Positions 55,206 to 64,000 of a DNA stretch of 64,000 nt are shown piece by piece. The translations under genes were made by a program, and so were the position numbers. Source of the DNA: Cladocopium goreaui (Eukaryota > Sar > Dinophyceae > Suessiales > Symbiodiniaceae); assembly GCA_947184155.2 (NCBI GenBank), contig CAMXCT020001684.1:1-64000 (forward strand), in the 5' to 3' direction. How positions within the stretch are numbered: position 1 is the first letter of the stretch; every line of letters starts with the position of its first letter. The notes beneath the pieces are model-generated. The model worked only from the letters and a program-made list of their open reading frames with translations, did no database searches and was not told the DNA's origin.

Positions 55206-56199
55206 TGTGACGGGGTGAGGGGGTATCTAAAATGAACAGCAACCGGAGCTACCTTTCGTGACCAAAAATTTGATCATTCACCATTATTTCAACCCACTCT
55301 AGCAATTTCTGGTGTCGTTCAACAATATCAACCATAAATCTATTCAACCGAGTGCCAACCATGCTTTACCCATCTTTACCCCTGTACGCTCATCAAATAT
55401 CTTTTGCTACCAACCAAAATATCATACAACTGATCAATTGCCATTTTTGGTTTCCCAATATCCATAATCATCAAGTTGTCCAAATTAAATCCTTCAATTC
55501 GCTTGGCTATATCATGAATCATATGATTAAAATGATATTTGAAATCCTGAAATTTGTCCTGGTTTATCCTGGAAAAAAATACAGAAACATTCGTCTTCAC
55601 CACTTCCAACGCCGCGGCACCGTGGGCGACATCTCGTCCGCCTCCGCTTGCGCCAAGGATCGCCAGGAAGGTGAGCGGAGCAGTGCTGAGCAACACGCGT
55701 ACGGTAAGGGGATCATAGTGGTAACTTGGTAGATGGATATAGATATAGTAGATATAGTGTATAGATATAGTGGATATAGTAGATGTAATTAGGAGATACA
55801 GTAGATACAGTAGATATATAGATATATTGGCAACCACGAGAAAGAGGATAGGATTGAGTAGAATCATGTAAAATCCCACTATATTTGAGTGGTCCATCTA
55901 ACCTGTTCTATCTTTTTGGTGCTGTAAATATGATAAATCAACATATTGTTGCGAAGTAACTCGAATGCGCTGAATGAAACACTGTTCAGGGCCAACAAAT
56001 GAATGATCGAGTCTAGGCCGGGCGCTCTGAAGATCCCCAGCCACCGCATGTTTCAACAAGTGTAACCCGCTGCCTCCTGGTGAAAACCATCCCGGAAATC
56101 ATCCCGAGGTCATACAGTAGTTATGATAAAAGGTAAGGGACTAGGGAATTATAGGCTGTATGTTTACATTTACGTACTATGTATATATGTATATCTCTC

Positions 56200-56230
<31 letters not shown>

Positions 56231-57433
56231 CTCTCTCTCTCTCTTTATCTCTCTCTCTCTGTGGAATGTGAATATTAATACATGGTTTTAACATACCGTA
56301 ATAATTATACAACTATTTATGTATATATCAAATAAATAAATATTATATATATAATATATTGACATGCAATTATAGTTACGTACGAGTATGTTTGTGTGTG
56401 GCACTGACCGCTTGCGATCGGACCCCATCCAAAGCCCCCACGATCTTCCCGCTGAAGCCATGGCACTTCGCGTATCACTCGCATTGATGTTGCACCTTGG
56501 ATCACTGCCGCGCCGCTCTTCGGCTCCACGTTGGAATTCATAGCCTCGGAGTTGCATAGCGGGGGTTCAAACCACTGACATCATCTTGAAAGATGTTGGA
56601 TGATCGAAATTTCTTGAATATAACTGAAGTCTTGAAATGCCTCTCATATTGAAATATTGATACAGAACATATTGAAAAGATTGTAAGATCCTTAGGGATG
56701 ACCAGCCAAGTGACGCAGGACATTGTCTAAGTAGCTAATGCTTGAAGGCTCCTCCAGGTTCAGTGGATGCAGCGACAATGGGGCACCAATGGAACAATGA
56801 TGAACATCGGATAGTAACGTAACTTTCAAGACCAAGCAAGTTCGGGAGTCAACATCTTTGAGCTGGAACGAATTCTGCAAATTCAGCCAGTTCCAGTTTC
56901 ACTACAATCGGAAAAAGATAACACCACGGAGCTGGAACATGATCTGAAGTTTCCCTTGCTCGGGTGTAGTCGGGTGCTACTGCACATTGTCAGCATTGTC
57001 CCAGATACTCAAGAGGTCAAACATATTTAACGTTGTAGATCTTGGTAGATCTTGGTAGATCTTGTAGCAGATAGTCAGTTCACCCCCTGGTTTTCCAAAG
57101 GATCGGATGAGTCGGATGCCTATCCCCGTCACCGGATGGGTCGCCGGATTTCACCGGGCCACCTCCATGTCGCTGTCCAGCGTAGCTATGCTCATGGCAC
57201 GCGAGAGACCAATCTCGTATTTCTCATTGCTGCACCTCGCCGAAGATCAACAAGGACCCAGCATTCGTCTGCAGAAACACTGATGTTTAAAAGAAACCGT
57301 GGAAGACGAATGAAGATTTCATGTCTATGATAAGATGCTCCATATATGTATATACAACTATTATGTACTACTATAAGGTACTATATAATAAATGCCGATA
57401 AGAGCATGTTGTTAAGCTCTGTCAACGCCTCAC
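55206..57433. other. Unassigned stretch with simple repeats
   Basis: It contains 'atagatatagt' repeats at 55735-55835 and (ctat)n/(ct)n at 56195-56260. A GC-rich block near 55605-55700 has competing frames on both strands, with a GTGAG donor-like site on the plus strand. A plus-strand open stretch 57105-57283 ('SSVAMLMARERPISYFSLLH') may be an exon. The 10-bp run at 57035-57064 is noted below. Confidence 0.4.
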
Positions 57434-57542
57434 CCAGTCGACATTCCAAGGCGCTCAGAATTGAGTTCCACGCCATCATCAGCTTTGAGATCGCCTCGAG
57501 CGACATCTTTCTTCGAAACGCGTTTGCTGCGCCTTCCCGGGC
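57434..57542 (-). CDS. Probable exon, unknown protein
   Basis: Acceptor 'cgctgccag' and donor 'GACTGG|gtgagg' bound 109 bp encoding 'AREGAANAFRRKMSLEAISK' then LMMAWNSILSALECRL. It is helical and GC-rich, with strong splice signals. Confidence 0.55.
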
Positions 57543-57768
57543 CTGGCAGCGAATCACTGGAGAATCACACACACAGAAGCCGAGAACATCTAGGTACATC
57601 ATGGTACATCTAGTGAATCTGGTGTGTAACGAACAAACGTATTCGGGATTCGGGAGCGGACCCGCTCAAACCTGATTTCAAGTCATTGTTCAAGTCATTG
57701 ATGTCGATGAACATTATGAAGATTGGCTCAACTATCATGGCAGGCCGACATCGACCACTATCAGATAG

Positions 57769-58395
57769 ACTATCATCTAGCATCATCCACCCTGCCTCCC
57801 CGGTGCCTGTCCTTCTCTTCTCAAAAAAATCCTTTAAAATTCCTTAAATTCGCTTAAAATTCCTTCAGATTCCTTCAAATTCCTATTTCAATTCCTAAAA
57901 AAATCCTTAAAATTTCTTAAAATTCATTCCAAAAATTCCGTAAGATTCCTTCAAAGTCCTCAAAATTCCTTAAAATTCTTTAAAATTCTTTCGAATTCCT
58001 GCGAACCCCTTACAATTCCTTAAAATTGCTTAGAATTCCGTAGAATTCTTTAAAATCCCTTACAAATTCCTTTACATTCCTTGAATTCCTTAAAACTCCT
58101 TTAAATTCTTTTCAAATCCTTAAAATTCCTTCAAATTTCTGAAAATTCCTTTAAATTCCTTAGAATTCCTTTAAATTCCTCAAGATTGTTTAAAATCCCT
58201 TAAGGTTCCTTCAATTTGTTTAGAATTCCTTAGGTTTCTTTCAAATCCCTTTAATCCCTTTAAATGCCTTAGAATTCCTTAAAATTCCTTAGAGTTCCTT
58301 TAAATTCCTTTAAATTCATTTAGATTCCTTATCATCTAGCATCATCCACCCTACGGAGGTGCCCCATCCCCGGTGCCAGTCCTTCTCTTCTCAAA
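57769..58395. repeat. ~10-12-bp 'aattccttaaa' minisatellite between direct repeats
   Basis: About 500 bp of 'aaattccttaaaattcctt' variants (57828-58333) are framed by two copies of 'atcatctagcatcatccacc' continuing to 'tccttctcttctcaaa' (57769-57828 and 58329-58395). The right copy has a 10-bp insertion. Confidence 0.9.
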
Positions 58396-58679
58396 TAATT
58401 CGCAAGATCTTGAGAGTTCTGTGGCGTCAAGCTCAGGGAGTTCCTGACGGACATCTAAATCTAAGCCACTTGAAAATACGCAAATCAGCTGACGTAAATC
58501 ATTAATCCATGAAATCTTGAGAAATTATAGAAGGTTGGTGTTCTGCAAGGTGTCAGGACTGTCCAAATGTCACATACATCATCCATACATCATCCTTAAT
58601 CACATTCCTGGCGACCTTGCTGCGTTTCAAAAAGTGTCCCCGCCTTGGGGAACCTCTCGGAGACCTTCGGGTGGTGTTC

Positions 58680-58905
58680 TCCTGCTGGGATTTCAATTGC
58701 TTGAGGTTTTCTGATAGGGTCTTCCGCCATTTCCAGCCATGGCATTCTGAATGCCACCATCAGTCCCAAAGACCCAGCAAACAAAAAAAACAAGAGCACA
58801 GGAAGCCCAGTCCAATGTGCATGCAACAGATATCTCAGATATTCAAAGTCTCGGTCCTTGACACGTTCCTTGCTGTCTTCCCTGAATTCTCTGGACCCTT
58901 GTCTG
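58680..58905 (-). CDS. Probable exon with a transmembrane helix
   Basis: The minus frame reads 'SKERVKDRDFEYLRYLLHAH' then the hydrophobic 'LPVLLFFLFAGSLGLMVAF' and 'RMPWLEMAEDPIRKPQAI', bounded by an acceptor near 58905 and a GA-type donor candidate near 58680. A charged segment before and after one helix suggests a membrane protein. No family is assigned. Confidence 0.45.
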
Positions 58906-60027
58906 CTGCTGGATTGGACCAACATCACGAATCAGGGCCGCTCTTCAGCCCCTCCACCGCGGCATCTCGCAATCCCCGCCCAGGGAAAAAAGCACGGACC
59001 GAGCTTGCACAGCAACAAACGGGGGACCTGTTTGATTCTGCTCTGCTTTTCAGCATTTGAAGTGCTCAAGGCCTGTGTTGTTTGATAGGTATGACGGTAT
59101 GATCTCCATATACATGTATTCACTGCAGCCTGAAGGAGCCTGATCTGTATTTGTGAACCTGTTTAGCAGGCATTACACTTATTTTTCTACATTCCAATGA
59201 GATAATAGGGCAGCAATGTAGGACTGGACTCAATTTTGTTTTAGGCTGCCTCAGAAGTGAGGCGGCCGCAGCTCAGTTGTGACTTTGGGCCACAATCTCT
59301 GCTCAGCAGAGTTGAGCCTGAAAGCTGCGGTATGGACATGCGACGTTTACTTGCTCCGCGCACGTTGCAAGCCGGCGTGGGTGTAGCAAAATGAGGCAAT
59401 AATGAATAACCTAGAAAACCCCAATGTGACGTCACGAATCAAGTATGGGTGGGCAGACAGACACGATTCAATGATATGATATAGCATATAGGTGTAAGAT
59501 AGTACAAGTGTTACAGAAGAAAGTTTACACGGTTTTCGGCAACACACTGCAGCTTCACAACTGGCAAAGGAGCGTGCACAACAAACAAAATCTGTGTCCG
59601 GTGCTCGCCAACCCTGCCTTCCCTGGTCTGCCCAGTAGAACCACCATCAACCACCCCTTCAGTCACTCCAATATCTCCAATCACGGACGCCCAGTGAGCC
59701 CTGGATGAAGTCGTTGGAAAGGATCTGGCCTGCAGCAAGGAGAACAATCCATGAATCCCGAGGCCGTCACAGAATGTCACAGATCTTGAGATGAAGTCCT
59801 CAAGACACTCGTATGATCTAGATTCTAGATTACAAAATGTGCGTGTGATTGGCTGGCGGCTGCGTATGCACCTTGCTGGGCACTTGCTTTAAGCAGGGTC
59901 ATTGAACAAAATGTCAAAAATTGTGCATATAATTAAGGCCTCGCAGTCTGAAAATGTTAGTCAGATATGGAAGAAAATTGGCAAGCCATATTCTTTCGGG
60001 TTGCGGGTCCGGCACTTTGATTCATAC
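58906..60027. other. Unassigned stretch
   Basis: The minus frame 59780-59511 ('VIGDIGVTEGVVDGGSTG') is the only stretch that might be an exon; the signal is weak. Confidence 0.35.
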
Positions 60028-60194
60028 CTCCCAATGAATTTCCTGATATTTCCTGCGAGCTGCAGGGTTGCCAGAAGCTCTCGCATCTCCGCTTGAGCAA
60101 GTGAAAGCTCCCAACTCTGGCAGCCAATCTGTCGCAAAGCTGAAAGCTCCAGATCTTGGAAGTTCGCCAAGCCCAGAGGTGTTCGTGCCATATC
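60028..60194 (-). CDS. Probable exon, unknown protein
   Basis: Acceptor 'atcattcag' and donor 'GGGAG|gtatga' bound 167 bp encoding 'DMARTPLGLANFQDLELSAL' and 'LSLAQAEMRELLATLQLAGN'. A strong helical pattern and good splice signals. Confidence 0.6.
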
Positions 60195-60280
60195 CTGAAT
60201 GATCGCCACCAATTTACGAAAGACTCAGCTTGCTGAAAAATATGACAGCAAAAGGCAACAGTGGCAATATTGAGTGCCAC

Positions 60281-60510
60281 CTGGCGCCATACACTCCATG
60301 CCTCAGCCGGGTGTCGGTGACAATGCTCCTCTCCGGCCAGTGGGAGGTGGTGCACCCCATCAAGGCCGCAGCCATGCGCCGCCGCAGCGCCACCAGGTGG
60401 CAGTTGGGCGCCCCATGCCCGGGCCGCGGCGTGGCACAAACGTAGGCGGCCAAGCGGCTCAGGCAAGGCTGGGAGGTCGGCACGTGGAGGTCCTACGGGA
60501 TGGCTGCACT
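60281..60510 (-). CDS. Possible GC-rich exon
   Basis: Acceptor-like 'cccaaacag' and donor 'GCGCCAG|gtggca' bound a GC-rich block. Two minus frames are open: one Pro/Ala-rich from the acceptor, and one reading 'SRLAAYVCATPRPGHGAPNC' but with a stop near its start. The correct frame is uncertain. Confidence 0.4.
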
Positions 60511-60649
60511 GTTTGGGTGCTGCAACACTGATCAACACTGGTAATACAAGCTATAAAAGATATCTATCAATGTATATCAAGATTAAGACTCAATTAAGAA
60601 TGATTGAGATATGATCAGACTTAAGATATATAAAGCCTATATGCCAAAG

Positions 60650-60872
60650 CCCGGTCCCCCTGGCCTGGGCTAAATGCCCCGCCCAAAGCTGGAACTGCTT
60701 CGCAACCGGGCCATGCAGTGACTTTGGCAAGGCCCAGCTTTCAAAGAGCTCCTTTCGTGCTTCAGCCCGCAGCAGCAGTAGATTCAAACGAACCCTAACT
60801 TGTCCATTCACAAAATGTGAAATTTGAGTTCCATTGGCCAAAAACGAATCGGGATCCAAAAAACAGCTATAT
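60650..60872 (-). CDS. Probable exon, unknown protein
   Basis: The minus frame reads 'DPDSFLANGTQISHFVNGQV' and 'RLNLLLLRAEARKELFESWA' to 'LWAGHLAQARGTG'. It is long and open, with sensible composition. An acceptor 'catatag' is near 60873. It is in line with the exons at 60028-60194 and 61026-61190. Confidence 0.55.
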
Positions 60873-61025
60873 GATGCCTATCTATCTATCTATCTATCTA
60901 TCTATATACATCTTTTGACATCACCAGCCAGGATAAAGAAATCAGGTACTCGAACTGAAAGAAGAACGTCTAGTGAATGATGATGAATGATGCAATTTCT
61001 ACAGTGCCACAAAATCCCTCTAACT

Positions 61026-61190
61026 TCGCTCTCTCCGCTCCTTCAGTGTAGCCTCATGCGCAGCCCATGTCCAGACTGCATCTGCCACACTGGTCAGTTC
61101 CACCAACGCCTCATCCGCACTCGTGCGCATCATGTTGCTTGCATCATGATGCTTGAAATGCCCATCCACCACAACTGAATCGGGTCCCGT
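61026..61190 (-). CDS. Probable exon, unknown protein
   Basis: The minus frame reads 'GHFKHHDASNMMRTSADEAL' and 'VELTSVADAVWTWAAHEATL', ending at a GT donor candidate ('GCGAA|gttaga'). It is soluble and helical. No family is recognised. Confidence 0.5.
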
Positions 61191-61453
61191 CGACATCCGT
61201 TACTATCATGTTAGAGATCCAGGTGAAGACGATGAGACATGGTGAAAATTAACATATAGTTCCAATACACGCTGATTGTTTCATCACATAGCAGCCTGTC
61301 TTGTCTGTTTGGTTATCCCGTCATCCCGAATTGGTGAACTTGTTGGGAGGTGACGTTTTGCATGGACATATAGCAAAACCATGCAAAAAAAAAAGTCGAG
61401 TCAACACCCCCATCGCGGCAAGGCTCTGCAGAGGCCTCTTGAAGGCCTACATC

Positions 61454-61557
61454 TGCCAAGGCAGTTTGAAGATCCATTTCATCAAATGGATGGAACCCAG
61501 GAACGTTGCAATGAAGCAAGCGACTGTCCCAAAGAACCATGTCCTGGACACTTCGGC
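61454..61557 (-). CDS. Probable exon with a transmembrane helix
   Basis: Acceptor 'agtgtccag' opens 'TWFFGTVACFIATFLGSIHL' then MKWIFKLPWQ, ending near a GT donor ('CAGAT|gtaggc'). The hydrophobic stretch suggests a membrane segment. A competing frame is also open. Confidence 0.4.
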
Positions 61558-61739
61558 AAAGTTCCGGGCCCTCGTCAGATTCTTTCCCCCAAAAAAAATG
61601 GGTTTTGGCCGGTTTCTAGAGGTCCCAAGTTTCAGACATTACATACATGATACATACATATATATATATAATTATATATATACATATACAACTCACATTC
61701 ATATATATATATATACACATGTAATATCGTTATACATCC

Positions 61740-61935
61740 CAACTATGGAATTTCATGGGCCGGCCCCCAAAACCGCTGAAGCTGCAGCCAAGACACCCCG
61801 GCATGCAAGGGCAGCAGCTGAGGCTTGGTGGCAGATGGTGACAGCAGCTCATCGCAGCGCGGAAGCACAAAGAAATCATTCTCCTGAAACGCGAAGCGGC
61901 GAAGCGCCATGCTTCGCCAAAGGGAAGATCTACAG
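61740..61935. other. GC-rich block with competing frames
   Basis: The plus strand reads 'EAAAKTPRHARAAAEAWW' and the minus strand 'FAFQENDFFVLPRCDELL' over the same bases; both are open. It probably contains an exon but the strand is undecided. A 10-bp x3 run follows at 61941-61970. Confidence 0.3.
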
Positions 61936-61984
61936 GAAACGTGGTTTAGGATGGTTTAGGATGGTTTAGGGGTGTCCTGCTCAT

Positions 61985-63941
61985 ATTCCCATCATCCAAT
62001 TCTGAGACAAATGAACTAAAAAATTGAGAAAATACAGCTGACTGCTGTTGAGAAGCTCGATCCAGCGGCCAACGTTGAAAAATTTCAGCATGACACCTTG
62101 AAGCGGAAAGAAGTGAAAAGACAAGAAAAACATGGAGCTGTATGACTCATCTATGCAGCAGGCAATACAACGCCTATTTATGCCTATTTCATGTAAACTC
62201 CAACAAAGCCAGTCACAAGCGTCACAACATGTCCATGTCTTGATGCACACCAAGGACTTGTGTGAGCCAGGTATTGCTGCAAATCCTCCAGTGCTCTCCT
62301 CGGTCAAACTGCGGACTGCCCTATTGTTAAGCATAGTTGACCACCACTCTATCTCTCTCTGATAATTGTTACCGGGAAACTGTGCATTGCAAATCTGTGC
62401 TTTGATTTGGACTCAGTTTTGATCCATGGAAGTCAATGGAGGTAATTCCAAAACACAACTTGGTCACTTTGTTCTTAGTGGAATTTGGCCTCGATTCGTT
62501 GCTCTCTGTGATGGAGACCAGGCCCTGTGCACACGCGAAGTCGCTGCCAGTGGTACGGCCATTTTGATCAGTGTGGAGCCAGCCACCCCGCGTGCGCCAC
62601 CTGAAAGTGATCTGATGGTTTCACCCAACAAGAGCAGATGATTACTCAGTGGATTGGTTTATATAATATAAGTTTAAGGGAAACTGTACTGAAAACTTCC
62701 TGTACATGTTCTACTCGTCCTTGAAACCAATTCCAGGAATTATATGCTGTGCTAAGATTGCTAAGGCATGAAACGGAATATGCCTGATGTTCCCATTGTA
62801 CTGTCACGAACCATATCATGCTTTTTGTTGGCGTTGCAGCGTCCTCTTTCAAGATCTTTTTGAGGAGATAATCATCAAATTCCGGTCTCTAGACAGCAGA
62901 TTCCCAAGATGCTCTGGTGACATGGAACCTGCTGCCATGGTAACTAATGGGATGTCTGTCGGTATTGCAGCGGGGCAAAAGCTTCAAGGCTGCAATTTTC
63001 CGTGCTGGGGATACTGACAAACCTAAAAATATCTTATAAAACTTATAAAGATACCCATAGATACCCAATGATACATGTGATCCCTTATTTCAATAGGAGG
63101 TCTTGCCTCACGTCTCCTGGGTATCCTTGGGTTTCTTCACCCCAGGCCTTACATCCACAGCAGGTGGCCGGAAAGCGCAACATCCATCGAAGCTCACGAG
63201 CAAATCTTCCTTTGAAACGCCCCACAAGTTGGCAAAGGCTCGCATGACCGGCGGCCGCCGTCAAATGTACCACATGAATTCCTGAGCAAATTCTGATGAA
63301 AGTGAAGGATAAGGATGGAGACACTGGTTTGGCCCCTTTCAGAAGCCCCTTTCATGCCGGCTTGACCTGAAGGATGTGAGCAAGATTGGGCAAGTTTTCC
63401 AGGCCTCTCTTGAAAGGATGGTGTTTACCGTTCAAACCTGCCAAGGTACAGAAAATGTCCTTTTTTTTAGAAAGAAAGTTTCTTGATTTCCTTGGAAAGG
63501 CTGAGGCTCTGATTGGCCGATTCCACCAGAGTTGATGATCCCATTGTCATCCTGACCAGGCCAGTTGTGCTTCTGCCACCTTAGCCAAGAGTGGAACATG
63601 TTGAAACATGTTGAAACAATGCAAAACGGTTTCAACAGCTTGCACCATTCCCTTGGATTTATGGCAGATTCATAGAGGTTCCAAGCAAATGTATCAAATA
63701 TATTCAAATATGATAGACATTGATAGACACATGCGATGTCTCTGAAAAGATCTGAAAAGCATGAAAAAGACTTGAGCCCGTGCCAAACTGAGGTCATCGG
63801 AACGACAAGGAAAAAAAGGCAGAGCCACGTCAGGGGGTCCTCTCTGCGGACAGCATTTTGGGTGGATAACTCCATGTACTTCCAAAAGAGGTCGGTTGCC
63901 ATCTGCACCTCCAGCTGGTCGAGAACACCCCCGAAGACTGC
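61985..63941 (-). CDS. Phytanoyl-CoA dioxygenase (PhyH) family protein, multi-exon, partial, one in-frame stop
   Basis: Minus-strand exons with matching phases: 63941-63826 ('DQLEVQMATDLFWKYMEL', to 'DPLTW'); 63579-63510 ('WQKHNWPGQDDNGI', 'GGIGQS'); 63281-63153 ('EFMWYI' TGA 'RRPPVMRAFANLWG', 'LLVSFDG'); 62611-62498 ('GGWLHTDQN', 'GLVSITESN'); 62298-62251 ('ESTGGFAAIPGSHKSL'); then probably 62044-61985 ('QSAVFSQFFSSFVSEL'). H-x-D in LHTDQ and the later PGSH histidine fit the Fe(II)/2-oxoglutarate site of PhyH enzymes, so the expected reaction is 2-oxoglutarate-dependent hydroxylation; the substrate is unknown. Donors are GC, GA, GT, GA and GT. The TGA at 63261-63263 occupies a conserved Arg position, so the copy may be a pseudogene. 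The 5' end lies beyond the window. Confidence 0.8.
63261..63263 (-). other. In-frame TGA inside the PhyH gene model
   Basis: Between 'EFMWYI' and 'RRPPVMRAFA' the minus strand reads TGA. The surrounding residues align with the PhyH family without gaps, and an Arg is usual at this place, so CGA to TGA is the simplest explanation. Confidence 0.7.
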
Positions 63942-64000
63942 CTGAACACAACCAAAGCTGCTGGTCCCAGGCACAAAACAATAAACTCACTCAATGTCTC

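Noticed and set aside
62545..62585. 'ggccattttgatcag' as a second spliced-leader relic
   Set aside because: Only a short match with gaps, and it lies inside a PhyH exon on the other strand.

Overview
The window reads as nuclear DNA of a dinoflagellate, most likely a symbiodiniacean or close relative. Genes are broken into short exons whose introns mix GT, GC and GA donors. Repeats dominate the sequence. A tyrosine-recombinase (DIRS-like) retroelement carrying an RT/RNase H/methyltransferase set is present. One intronless gene has a possible relic of the dinoflagellate spliced leader directly before its ATG. No bacterial-style operons, CRISPR arrays, rRNA or tRNA genes were seen.

Layout. 1-7080 is a higher-order satellite (about 417-bp unit made of four related monomers). 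7.1-9.15 kb is a mosaic of palindromic short repeats and a long trinucleotide-rich microsatellite. 10350-17715 is a full-length LINE with two intact overlapping ORFs (561 and 1835 aa), a poly-A tail and a perfect 19-bp target-site duplication. 17954-18951 is a large inverted repeat built of hairpin-forming ~100-bp units. 19-24 kb is mostly unassigned, with two 9-bp minisatellites and one possible exon. 24350-30290 is a decayed, rearranged DIRS-like retroelement whose gag, RNase H and recombinase pieces now lie on both strands.

From about 33 kb to the right end, almost every convincing exon is on the minus strand. A class III nucleotidyl cyclase gene can be assembled exon by exon (36174-42627). 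It has a transmembrane/HAMP-like exon upstream, and a 1.24-kb intronic tandem triplication lies inside it. Further minus-strand exons extend to ~53.5 kb and include an S4-like arginine-every-third-residue segment. These exons may belong to the same very large gene or to several genes. An intronless ubiquitin-like/CS-domain gene (50317-51120) sits among them. At 62-63.9 kb a phytanoyl-CoA dioxygenase (PhyH) family gene assembles from five exons with exact phase agreement but has one in-frame TGA.

Main points of interest: the apparently young, intact LINE with a TGATG ORF junction and unusual endonuclease motifs; the scrambled DIRS-like element; the hand-assembled cyclase and PhyH gene models with non-canonical splice donors; the nonsense codon in PhyH; three MITE-like short inverted-repeat elements; and a recurring class of 10-bp x3 tandem runs scattered through non-coding DNA.
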